Shown: positions 10,297 through 21,217 of the stretch, in pieces | Layout: the number at the start of each line of letters is the position of its first letter | Numbering within the stretch: the first letter of the stretch is position 1 | Origin: Diadema setosum | Taxonomy: Eukaryota; Echinodermata; Echinoidea; Diadematoida; Diadematidae | DNA: 64,000 bases | Direction of reading: 5' to 3' | Assembly (NCBI GenBank): GCA_033980235.1 | Contig: CM067065.1 | Coordinates: 1,554,347 to 1,618,346, forward strand | Position numbers and translations under genes: made by a program | Notes under the pieces: generated by a model | Told to the model about the DNA's origin: nothing | Databases searched by the model: none | What the model saw: the letters and a program-made list of their open reading frames with translations, nothing else

Positions 10297-11046
10297 GTTT
10301 GACGAACCTTAAAGATTATAATGTAGTATTTTTATAATGAAGTGTAAAGTAGAAATATTTATTTTGTAAAATTTGTAAATCAGTGAATTATTGATATTAT
10401 GTGAATGTGTATTTGTATGATTTCAGATGTATACATGAGTAGGTATGTGTGTGTGTATATAGGCATATATAAACATGCATATTATATTATACGCCGCAGT
10501 ATGTTAAGTATTACTTTATATTCGTAATTGGAAGATTAGTATAGATGTTTTAGTATACATTAGAATATGTTGAAGGTATAGGCCTACCACCAGTGCACCT
10601 ATCTTCATCATTTGCACCCTTGATTCTGCCCACAAATGTTCGCTACATACATATATATATAAAAAGATAAATAAAATGAATATATTTGGATTTGGATTAT
10701 ATCGGAATATTGTTCTCCACACGCTCAGGCATGACGGTCGCCATCATCTTTCTCGAGTTACCTAGGGCGCACGCCTGAGAAGCCTGCGAAACGCACTTCG
10801 CCGGGTTGGTAAGACAGAACTGAGGGTGGCAACGTGGCCATTTTGACTGAGCGAGGATAACAATACAAATTTTATAATTAAAATAAAAATATGGTTGGAA
10901 ATAAATAAATATGGATATTATGATAGGATTTCAATTTGTTAAGAAATATTGATATAGGGAAATATAGACATTATATAGTCTGGCAAAAATAGTCAAAATT
11001 ATGACTGATTGCCATTAAACCTAAAACAACAACAACAACAACAACA

Positions 11047-11830
11047 GGTCGTTGTCTAGTTGGGACGGATAAGGTAAACATGTCTTGGTACGTGTTGAGT
11101 GGATCGAGCTTTAGCGTTCGAGCCTTTGGCAGATTTAGTGCATAGGCTAAGTGTGACGCTGACCTAGGTATGTGTAACCTATTGCCAGACCGGAACGGGA
11201 CTTAAGGTTCGGGATTTTAAGGTAGCAAGACCGGGACGGCGCAGTAAATTGTGAATGTTTATTTAACTGTTGGACTGTTGTTGAGCAAAAGTATTCGGAA
11301 TTAAAGACTACCAGTTGGAAGTTAAACCATCGAGGGAAGAGTGATTTTTCCTACGTGAGAACTTTCTTTTAGTGAGTGCTCACTTTCAAGTGAGTGCAGG
11401 TGAGTGGACCTTGGTGGTAGTAAAGATATTGGTAGACGTAATTAATGTGCGAAGCTGGTATGATGGACTGTTGATGGATAATTGGTAGAAATAAATTGGT
11501 AGTAGGAATTAACTGGTATCTTGGGCCGTATATTGCGGCCGAACGAACTCGCGCATAGCTTGGCCATCCTGACCGAAGTTCGTCGTAGACACCAATCTAT
11601 CATCACACATCTACCAACAAGTTATTCACAACACACATAGAGCCGTAGGACCAGGGATATATGACTGCGACATCGCAGCGGGACCAACTTCGCCACAATA
11701 CGTATTTACGAGAATGTTTTAGCCATTATTGAGTATATGACGAAAAAAGAAGAAGCTCAAGAAGAAGAATACCTGCACAGCAGTCAGTAAGAAGGAGGAA
11801 ATGTACACTTCATGTACAAGGTTACAAAGT
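11047..11830. other. Unclassified stretch after the LINE tail
   Basis: More GC- and CpG-rich than its surroundings, with G-rich 5' half and recurrent GGTAG words similar in style to 3700-4500, then a GAAGAAG purine stretch at 11740-11790. No long ORF, no inverted ends. It could be part of an older element into which the LINE inserted, but no alignment across the LINE could be demonstrated. Confidence 0.35.
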
Positions 11831-13073
11831 TAAAAGAAACAAAGTTACCAGCACATACTTCCTTTTCGATTATGTCTACATATTGGCTCATTACATTGTA
11901 CAAACAGTAAATTTATTGAAGTTAACTTTACAGTTAAACAAATAATGCACTTAATAATGGGACTGGTGCATCTTACATTTGCACCAAAATACTCGTTACT
12001 TTATTACTTAACAGAAAAATGAGTTTTTGGTTTTCTTTGAGAAGAGAGAAAGAACGGTCGTCATAAAATGAAGGTTGATCTTTGTTGCCGCTTTATGTGG
12101 TCAAGTATCTCTTTACAGATGCACAAGTTATAATCTCTATGTTACATTTACCACCGGGCTTTCATGACGTGGTGTGAAAATTAAAAAAAAAAATATTATA
12201 CACGCATCCACCTTTATATAGATACAATAAAACGCATATTTTGCAGAGAATCGAAACCTTTAATTGGATGCTAATTTACATACAAGTGGCGACAAGTTTA
12301 AGAGACACCCTTCTGAAAATATTATATGATAAGAAACGATAAAGCTTGTTTTAAGATGATGGCATTACCATGTTATCATTTCGTAGCTTACGAACCATTG
12401 CTTTCGTCTGATTTTATCAAGTTTTTTTTTCTTTTCTTTTGATGTCGCAAGCACCTGCAAATCAGTCAACGTTGGTGGCTTCGGTTACTACTCATCATTT
12501 TGATAACTTGACTTTCTGATTTTTTAGCGCATTTATTTATTTTTTTTTTACAGATTTTTTCCATTCTTTCCTTAGCTACGAGTGAATAAAGAGAAAAATA
12601 GAATAAAGAATAATAAGAAATAATGTAATTTGATATGTATATCAATCATAATTCTACATATCTTATATTGGTAGGTCTACCAGCACAACGAGAGAGAAAG
12701 AATTGTAGTTACGTGTTTAAAGTGTTAACTATCCCAGAGAACATATTCAACCTTTCGAGAGGGGAGTATAATGATAACGGCATTCCCTCGCATGGACATA
12801 TTTTGTCATATTCGTCACTGTTCGTGTAGAATCTACCTCTCTAAATCCAGACATTAGCACCTCTCCTCTTTTGTTCGTTCGTACCCGATCACATGCCTTT
12901 CGGTTCTGTCTTTTGTTTCTCGCCCTTATTGTTCCTGCTTCATTGATTTCTCTTATGCATGATCTCTTTGCTGTAACATTAATCCTCGGTTAGTTCCCTA
13001 TGGTGTCTTGACTTCTATATCTCTTCTTCGTCTTTCTCATCATCGTTGTGTACGTCATCTTGTACTCCCTGCA
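11831..13073. other. Intergenic, no gene seen
   Basis: AT-rich non-coding sequence with short poly-T and poly-A runs. Small ORFs here are not protein-like. Confidence 0.5.
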
Positions 13074-13492
13074 CTCTTAGAATAAAAAGGTTCTTTTGAG
13101 CACCATTAAATGGTTCTCAGCACTGTCACAATAGCGACACCCTTTTAGGTGCTCGTGAGAACCTTTTCTAAATGGTGCTTGTCGGCACCTTTTGCAAAAG
13201 GTGCCCATTAGAACATTTTTCCCGATGAAATGGTGCTCGTGAGTACCATTTAAAAGGTGCCCATGGGCACCTTTTTGACTAAAGATGGGCACCTTTTTGA
13301 CTCTTTTCAAAAGGTGCTCATGGGAACCATTTCATTGGAAAAGGTTCTAATGGGCACCAATGTTAAAAGGTGCTGACAGGCACCATTTAAAAAAGGTTCT
13401 CACAGGCTCCAAAAAAGGTGTCGCTATTGTGACAGTGCCGAGAACCATTTAATGGTGCTCAAAAGAAACTTTTTTTTTTTTTCTTAGAATGT
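13074..13492. mobile_element. Inverted-repeat element with GGTGC/GAACC reiterations
   Basis: The ends CTTAGAATAAAAAGGTTC and its inverted partner before CTTAGAATG, plus inner matching segments (TGTCACAATAGCGACACC and its complement GGTGTCGCTATTGTGACA), form a long imperfect hairpin. The interior repeats a roughly 30-bp unit built on AAAGGTGCTCATGGGAACCATT in both orientations. No coding capacity. A related half copy lies at 17683-17815. Confidence 0.8.
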
Positions 13493-14790
13493 AGTATGTG
13501 AATTGATGTCTGTGTACTTTTGGTGTGTTTCACATGCAGTGCTGGTAAGGTGCTTCACTGGCACCATTCTTATCTATCTGCATTGTAAATGTGCATCACA
13601 AACTCATTTGAAATTAAACGAATTCATCTGAATTTCATCTCTCCAGTCAAACATACGTTCAAAACATGTATATTAGCAGTACATCAGCATATCATACATT
13701 ATCATTGACACTGGAAAAAAAAAAGAGAGCAAGGATAACACACCCATGCACACAAAGTTTCACAAGCATGAATACATGTACATGACATTCACCAATATTT
13801 TTTCATGAAACATTACTCAATAACTGAAAGCCATAGAAATTTGGTCTTTCACAAATTCGCAGAAATGTATTTATTCACCTTCACTTTTACAATCTAAATG
13901 TGACGTTTGTGTTTGTCATGTTATAATCTGTCAAATATTCTTAACAAAATATTTTCATTTGTTCACTAATTGTTTTCCACAATATTTGTCATTTGTGTAC
14001 CGAGCAGTTCTTGAAACGCCATCACACATCTCTGTATACAGATGATATGAAATAGCAAGAGGTGCATCAGGCTTTTGAAATACATAAAATTTCTAATTCA
14101 CTGTGAAATCATTCCTGCAGGGATGAGATACAGTAATAATATGTGTAAGTCTTAAGATAGGCAGAAGTCAAGTACATTACCTGCTTAAGTAGTATGAGGA
14201 ACTTTTTCCACATATTTGCTAGTTTGGTCGGTGTTATTTTTTTTTTCTTTTAACGCATATTTGTCCTAAAAGCAACTACAAAGGGCAGGAAAACAATTCC
14301 ATTAAACAGGATCTTTGTCACAGTCACAGAAAACATACATTATATTGCTGGTATGATACTTGGGATAGGATAAGCTTTACACTTCTTCACTTCACTTCAC
14401 TTCACATTCATAACGTCGAGTACTTGAATTAACTTATCTGTGTTTGTATACGAGTGACCTTTTTTGTTGTTATTGTTGTTCTGCAATTTGAAAGCACCAT
14501 AGACACATCTATACAACTGCAAATACAATCTTAAGAGTATCAATTCAGGTTAATCATGACTTCTGACAATTTACAGCATGTCCTACGGAAACACACACAC
14601 ACACAAAAGAAAAGAAAAGAAAATAAAAGAACACATTGTTTTATAATGAGAAGGATAATAAGAATCCCAAGGGGAAAAGAGCTATGATACCACACCCACA
14701 CAGTTTCACAAGCATGAATGAACAAAATTCCTCAACCATGATCTAAAATATATAACATTGGGAATCTATAAAAATTTGAAGAGTTTGATA
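13493..14790. other. Intergenic, no gene seen
   Basis: AT-rich, with a CTTCA short tandem near 14380 and a CA run near 14590. No coding signal recognised. Confidence 0.5.
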
Positions 14791-15015
14791 GCAAAAACCG
14801 ATAAGTCCATTTTTGAAGATTTTGAAGTACGGTCTCTGTCATAAAAGTACAAAATAATACCTTTTAAATTATATATTGGTTTTTTACATATAAAGGTACA
14901 TTTTTGAAGTTATGGACAAAAGAAGCAAAAATTTTCTTATTGTTCTATTTATTTTTCTTGACTTTTAATCGCAAATATCTCTATTTGGCAAATATGGACT
15001 TATCGATTTTTGCGA
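14791..15015 (+). repeat. Interspersed repeat, copy 1 (CGATAAGTCC ends)
   Basis: Begins GCAAAAACCGATAAGTCCAT and ends ATGGACTTATCGATTTTTGC, so it has short inverted ends. The same sequence occurs in reverse orientation at 32936-33134 (both contain TACGGTCTCTGTCAT or its complement and the AAGGTACATTTTTGAAGTTATG core). A short non-autonomous DNA element. Confidence 0.75.
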
Positions 15016-15612
15016 ACAAACCATTCATCTACACTTTTTTTAAAAGCAGAGCAACAAATTCATTAGAGTAAACTATAAATGCAGGCCTAAAGCTGAGGTT
15101 TGAATTTGCTGTCCTATAACCTGCCTATGACAATAATATTTTGTTAGCATTTGTCATTTTGTTCACCAAATTTGCCAACAGTCTTTTAAACACCACCACC
15201 ACGTACATGTACATTTTGTATTTCTGCAAAAGCAATATAAACTGGTGACAAGAGGTGCATCAGTGCTTTGAAATAAATTACATAATCTTCAATTCTCTAC
15301 ACAATACGTAATTCCTGCGTGGGTATAAATGCAATAAGCTTTACCAGTCTAGGTGCAAACTGTAAAAGTGTGCAGAAATCGACCACACAATGACTGGAGA
15401 AGTATAAAGAGCATTTTCCATTTGTGCTTTTAAAGTTTAGAACTATGAATGACTCTACTTCTCAGATTGGCATCTGGTCTGATCTCATTACGTCTACCCC
15501 CCCCCCCCCCACCAATACAGTTGATTCAAAGCTGTTAAATGCAAATTATAGTGAAACATTATCACTGTTACATTGTAAGTTGCAAATACTGTATTGGCAT
15601 CATAACAAAACA

Positions 15613-15660
15613 TATGTGACCCTACATCACACAAACCAACAAAAAGTCGCCTGACTTGAA
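15613..15660 (+). repeat. Fragment of the ATCACAAAAC...AAAAGTCGC element
   Basis: GTGACCCTACATCACACAAACC and AAAAAGTCGC match the left end of the elements at 46391 and 52580. Only the end is present. Confidence 0.5.
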
Positions 15661-15793
15661 TATTTGGTTGACGGCAGATTCTGAAAGAGCAGCTATAAAA
15701 TACACTATAAGTCAATGCAAACGGACTTACCTACCCTATCTACATAATTTCTCAAAGGTTTTCTCTTGCAGGATCAGTGTTTTTTCTTTGACT

Positions 15794-16167
15794 CAGCTCA
15801 TTCTTGGCTAGCGTAGGTTTCTGGTCGATGCTGTCAACGGGCTATCGGGCTAAAATTGTCATTCTGATCGATGTATTCTTTTGGTCACCCAGCTCATTCT
15901 TGACTAGCCCATCGGTTGTGTTTGATGCTGTCAATGGGCTATCACAGGCTGTCATTCTGATCGATGTATCGTCTTAGCCACACAGCTCATTCTCGACTAG
16001 CCCAGGGTTCTGGCTGATGCTGCAAATGGGCTATCCCGGGCTCTTATTCTGATCGATGAATTCTTGTGGCCGCCCAGCTCATTCTTGGCTAGTGTTAAGC
16101 CTACAGTTCTGTCCGATGTTGTCAACGGTCTGTCACGGGCTGTCTCTCTGATCAATGTAGAGTCTAA
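15794..16167. repeat. Minisatellite, four ~94-bp units
   Basis: CAGCTCATTCT starts units at 15794, 15890, 15983 and 16075 (spacings 96, 93, 92). Each unit contains GACTAGCCC-like, GATGCTGTCAACGGGCTAT-like and CATTCTGATCGATGTAT-like blocks. Units differ by substitutions and small indels. Small minus-strand ORFs across it are by-products. Confidence 0.85.
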
Positions 16168-17682
16168 CTTTTTCCCTAGCCGCACCAGCGACCCAAACAC
16201 GTACGTACTGCTTCATCGTCCCGGCCAGAGTTACTTGTTCCCTGGTTTCTGTGCATGTTGGTGTGTCCACTTCCCTGATATTATGAATGGAAAGATACAA
16301 TAGACCTACACCGCGTTAATAAAACAATGTCATTATTTACTATAATTCGATAAACAGAACACGGCATTACATGACGTGACTCCTCACTTAGAACAAGCCT
16401 GAAAACATACTGAAGAGATTTTGACCTTACAGTTAGGCCTACTGTACTGCCCACTGGGCTGTAGACAGACCTCTATTGGCTCTAACGTTAACACAGACCT
16501 CTATTGGCTCTCAACGTTTTAACACCGACAGTTATAAGTTAAAGTTATAGAACAAATTTCCTTATTGCATGTAACATGTTAGACGGTATAGACCTTACCC
16601 CGGGGCGCTCCTTGTTCACAGTTATCTTTTCGTTCGGCGTTTGGGCTATGTTTCGGAGTTAGTAGACTCTATTTTTAATAGGCATAGAAATGTCAAAACG
16701 TTACATGCATCCTACCTAACTTAGCCCGGCCCAGTCGCTGTAAAAACGAACAGCCATGCTCCGACCCCGCACGGCATCTGTTCGGGCTAGCCCATGAGCC
16801 ATTGCTATGCCAAATTTCTAATTGTAAAGTGTCAGGCCTAACATGTTATTGTTAGATCTGGATCTACTGTACCTGGTAAACATTACACAAAATAGCAGCT
16901 TCGATGAGATCTAACATTAGGATCTAGCTAACCGTTAAAGGTTAATCACTGACTGAAAACGAAAACTGAGTGATGAATCTAACAGTAACATTCTAACTTG
17001 ATTTTGTACCAACGAATGTCATCTAAAAATGAGATAAAACCACATTAAAAATAAAAATTTTACCTCTTCTTCTAAATTGTGATGACTGCCATGGCGAAAA
17101 TGGAATTGACAGTGACACGTTTCCAGTCCACTTTGTCAAAATTAATGTCTAACGTTACCGGGTGCCGTTCGTTATCAGTGTTGATGTGTATAAGTGTCTA
17201 CACTATAGCCGTCTGGGGTCTGCTGGGCGCTGCTGCATGCATGGGTATTGCATTGGCACTCTGCCGCTATGTTATGTGGTGGTAGGTTTGCATAGGCGCG
17301 GCGCAGGCAGGCAGCAGCTACAGATAGCTGCGGCGCGTGCCGCCGCGGTTACATAGTCCTACAGTGCAGTACTAGTATGTGTACGTTTACGCGTACGCAT
17401 ATCTGATCGAGCGCTAAAATTGGATGGTGGCAGCTGTCAGTTGGCACGCAGCCAAGAGAAGTCATTAGTCTACGATAAAAACAATATGTACTTTTTATTA
17501 TCACAGCAGTAGAAACACATACAATATTTTTGTACCAATACCACAGTTTTGGTGATTCTTACATCTGGCATTCGAATATACAGCAAGGGGAAAAATGAAA
17601 GTGGACCTAAAGATATTGTTTGACCTGCAGGAGTACCACAAATAACACTCGGGGACTGGGTCGCATACTAGCAAATGGTGAC
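16168..17682. other. CpG-richer non-coding stretch
   Basis: Contains a duplicated 19-base word ACAGACCTCTATTGGCTCT (about 16465 and 16495) and a CpG-rich zone at 17285-17420. It lies downstream of the receptor gene's last exon. No protein-like ORF was accepted. Possible regulatory or promoter DNA, without direct support. Confidence 0.35.
17494..17499 (-). terminator. Candidate polyadenylation signal (AATAAA)
   Basis: TTTATT on the plus strand reads AATAAA on the minus strand, about 370 bases past the stop codon of the receptor gene at 17869. Its use is inferred from position only, and an element fragment lies in between. Confidence 0.3.
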
Positions 17683-17815
17683 GAACGGAACCTTTTCGAT
17701 TGGGAACCATTTATAGGTGCTCGTCGGAACCATTTTGCGAGAACCATCTGATGAGAACCATTTTGGAGCCGACGAGAACCATTTGAGAACCTTTTTTCTT
17801 AGAGTGTGGATGCTC
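17683..17815. repeat. Half copy of the GGTGC/GAACC element
   Basis: Repeated GGAACCATTT-type words and the end CCTTTTTTCTTAGAGTG match one end of the element at 13074-13492. Confidence 0.6.
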
Positions 17816-17868
17816 TTTGAGACTTCACCTTCTGATACGTACTAAAAGCTCTCACAGTTGGTAACTCG

Positions 17869-17961
17869 TTATTTCAGAGGTGGTAAACATTCTCTTTTAG
17901 AAGCCGTGCCTTGTTTCCCGACTTCTCTCAAATTCTGGGATGTTGTCGTAACTACTTTTCT
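17869..17961 (-). CDS. Receptor gene, terminal exon
   Basis: Acceptor CCCTCACAG then 30 codons (RKVVTTTSQN ... RECLPPLK) and TAA at 17869-17871. It starts in phase 0, as the preceding exon requires. The tail is basic and polar with no recognised domain. It is the least certain exon: no counterpart was found in the paralogous cluster at 57.4 kb. Confidence 0.5.
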   Translation of the reverse strand, partial: RKVVTTTSQNLREVGKQGTASKRECLPPLK

Positions 17962-20900
17962 CTGTGAGGGATAGAAACAAATGAAATGATTTATAAACAT
18001 GAAACAAAACAAAGCAAGGCGTGTATAGATTTTGAAGTGTGCATATCCATCAGTCATTCCGAAAGACACGGCGTATTATAATTGAAAAGAAAAGGCATGA
18101 TAACATAATAAGGATAAAAATAAAGGCATGATACCTGAGAGCAAAATGTATACATACTTGAGTTTCGTCTCCCTGATTGTCCCAGCAATTGGTTTAACGC
18201 CTCTCCATTGACGGTGATGCCGTCCAGCTGTATTATGCACAAGATGGAAGCAGAACAAAACAATTTGAATCAAACACTCAGCTATGCTCACTCGTCTCAA
18301 TACTTCGATTTTTCTTGTCTCGAAGATAAGTTGCTTTAGAGCGAAATGCAGCTATATTCTTAGTAAGTGGGAACGACACAGCTGCTACTGGTGTGCACAA
18401 TAATAATATACAGTTGTAGTGGCGCTTCGAGGCATTGAACAACATTGGATCCATTATCTAAATTTGTGACAAGGATGTAGAAACTGTTCCAGAAGATTCG
18501 TGCGTCAATGCTGATGATATTAACTTTTGATCGAGCGGCTTGTGATGAAATTGTCTCAAAGAATGTCTTAGGCAGGCCACGGCATTTGAGATCTGCACGT
18601 TCAAGATGGGGTAGCCGACAAAAGAACTCAGCTAACTTTTCTCCTGCTGCTGCTTGCTCTGACATTCCCAGGTCGTAAATTTCCAATGAAAATTTGCGGA
18701 TCGGACATTTTGTCTGAAGAGAGAAAACAACAACAACAACATTAAAAGGAAATCGAATGCAAACGTTCATAAATGATTTTTTTTTTTTAAATTACGCATT
18801 CCATCGTTTTAGCAGAAATCTAGCAGCCGTACCTTGGACTATCTGACCTGAGGTTGAAGTGTGCTTCTTGACATCGAGTTTAGTGCGTCAGAAAAAGCAC
18901 ATAGACATGAAGAAAAAAAAAATCAATTTTGCCCAAGAATGGTTATTCGACTCCATCTTTACAATGACGAACAGTTTGATTCAAATATCGAAATGCTATA
19001 TATTTCAATGTACACCTTTCTCTGTGCATGTTGACATTCATAACATTTTTACAATAATGAGCTGAACGTGAGGGCAGATTCGTCAGTAATCATGTCATGC
19101 TCAAGTATACGTGTACATAAAACAACAAATAATGATATTAATAAAAATATAATATACAATGGAAATTAAATTAACTGAAACAAATATATTAATTTTCATT
19201 TTCAAATATCAGCATAGATGAAATAAATGAAGTCTCTGCAAGATTGGGAAAACACCTATTTCTTCATGCTAGTGAGTCATGAATATACACGTTTTTAGAA
19301 GTCAGGAGGAGCAACATCCACCCCCCCCCCCCCGTCCCGCAGTGTCCCCATTCCACCAACAAAAATGTTCAGCGGTCTCTCGAGGTTGCAGTCTTAAGGT
19401 CCTTATGAGCCTCAAGCTTCCTGTTCACTAAATGTCCTGTGAGCGGCATTCTGTACGATGCAGCTGTATTCTTCGTCAAGCTATTATATTTTTTTAAGAT
19501 GATGCCAAAAAAAGATCCTATCTGCAAGTGGTATTTATTTCATTTTAATTTCATTATTTCGTTCCACATTTGATAAAAAAACATATACAAAGAACAAAAA
19601 GAACTATACATAAGACCTTGAAACAATACAGGAAATATGTAATATAAAAATTTTGACAAGAAAGAAAATGCAATATGCAGACAGTTATTTTCAGTATGGG
19701 GGAATCAACATAGAACGCTGGTCTTCGTGTGGCCGATCCCAAGATTTAGAGCTAAAGATGGTTACACTTATGTTATAATTATAAAACACTGGGGAAATAT
19801 AGAACAGAAAGAGCGAAATACAAACATGAAGGCAAGAGTCATCAAAGCGAGATACATATACACTAGATAGCGCTGAAAATGTATAGCATATCTTAATCTT
19901 TATGGAATGGGAGGATTTATAGCTTCTTTTGAGCATTGAGAGACTATTCGATAACTTCATTAAATTTAGCATATCATTCCACAATACTGGTTCCATATAT
20001 CTAAAAGTGTGTCTTGAAGTGTACTTTCTAAAATTTGGGATATACAATTCATTCATCTGTCTGGTATTATAATTAATCTTATTTTGGATGAAAGAAATAT
20101 CAAGAAACTTTGACAAAATGTTGTTCACATATGAATGAATAAGAAACTTAAAGTCAATATTAGATTGGACTCCATCCAACTATACGAACAAGCTGGGCGA
20201 TAATGTTCTTTTTCATTTCATATCAAAAGAAATAAAATGAAGTTGATAGTCATAGTGTAAATTTTTATTAAATATTTCAATAGTTACATCATTCCAGCTG
20301 ACCAGAGAATAAAAAAAACTATGTTTATCTTTTAATAGGACTATTGATCATTGTCATTCTTACATTTTACATTATAAACATTAGTCCTCACAGAATAGTT
20401 GCTCGTAGAAGTACTGAAGGCATGCTGTTTTTCATATACCGTATACGTTTTGACCTATTAGGCAACACATATGCATTTATAATTTCAATTTCAATTTCAG
20501 TTTATTTTCATATTTCTCACATATATCACAATATAAAGTAAATTGATACGAAATCTATACAGAACATAATTCAAAATAGAACTTCACCGGAATGTTCAAA
20601 AGTTTGTCTTGGTATACACAAGGTCTGTATACATGCGAGTTAAACTGAGATCATAATGCGAAAAATATGATGGGGCCTGCGTAAAAGCAAGCATGTATAG
20701 AGCCGCAGGTCCCTTGGTAAAATCAGATTAGGGGAAGCATAAGTACAGATGTATAAGTACAGATATATAAGTACAGACATAATCTATGCAATACGAGTTT
20801 AATTTAGCAAAAACACATTATGAAAGAGAATGAAAAACGGTATGTTTGCAATAAAGTCAATCACAGAGGGAGGAATATGGAAGTCGTACATATAGATAAT

Positions 20901-21170
20901 GCATATACATGTACATGTAAGAGTGAAAAAGGATACCTGAGAGAATGATGAGGAGGAGGCAGCTGTTGAGAAAAATCCATCAGGCATGTAGTGGCAAGTC
21001 AGACTGAAGCTCAAAAGACGGGGCATACTACAAACCCACTGGGCTAAATATTTTCCCAGTGATTGCGGATAATCAGAATCGGTGTCTAAAGTGTCAATAG
21101 TCAATGTCAAGTCCTGAATCTGTAAACACAAACAAACACAGCTATCAATGAAACAAATAAATAAGCAAAT

Positions 21171-21217
<47 letters not shown>

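Larger units (their letters stand above)
5172..11046 (+). mobile_element. Full-coding non-LTR retrotransposon (I/jockey-like LINE)
   Basis: ORF1, ORF2 and a 3' UTR of about 750 bases that ends in a run of ACA/CAA triplets (11029-11046), a tail type seen in I-group LINEs instead of poly(A). The 5' UTR probably extends left into 3700-5171. Both ORFs are free of stops and frameshifts, and base use (A-rich coding strand) differs from the surrounding host exons. No matching target-site duplication was found by eye. Confidence 0.85.
18714..20936 (-). other. Intron with LINE debris
   Basis: Intron between LRR exons 4 and 5. Besides a poly-C run at 19321-19333, it holds LINE 3' fragments at about 19551-20179 and 20465-20790 (listed separately). 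Confidence 0.6.

Noticed and set aside
13074..13492. CRISPR-like regularly repeated words
   Set aside because: Eukaryotic context; words alternate in orientation inside a hairpin element and spacers are not unique.
15997..16200. Minus-strand ORF across the 94-bp repeats as a repeat protein
   Set aside because: Other units of the repeat are closed by stops in every frame; unit length is not kept in multiples of three.
17079..17285. 68-codon plus-strand ORF with hydrophobic stretch
   Set aside because: Short, two frames equally open in CpG-rich sequence, no domain or splice context.
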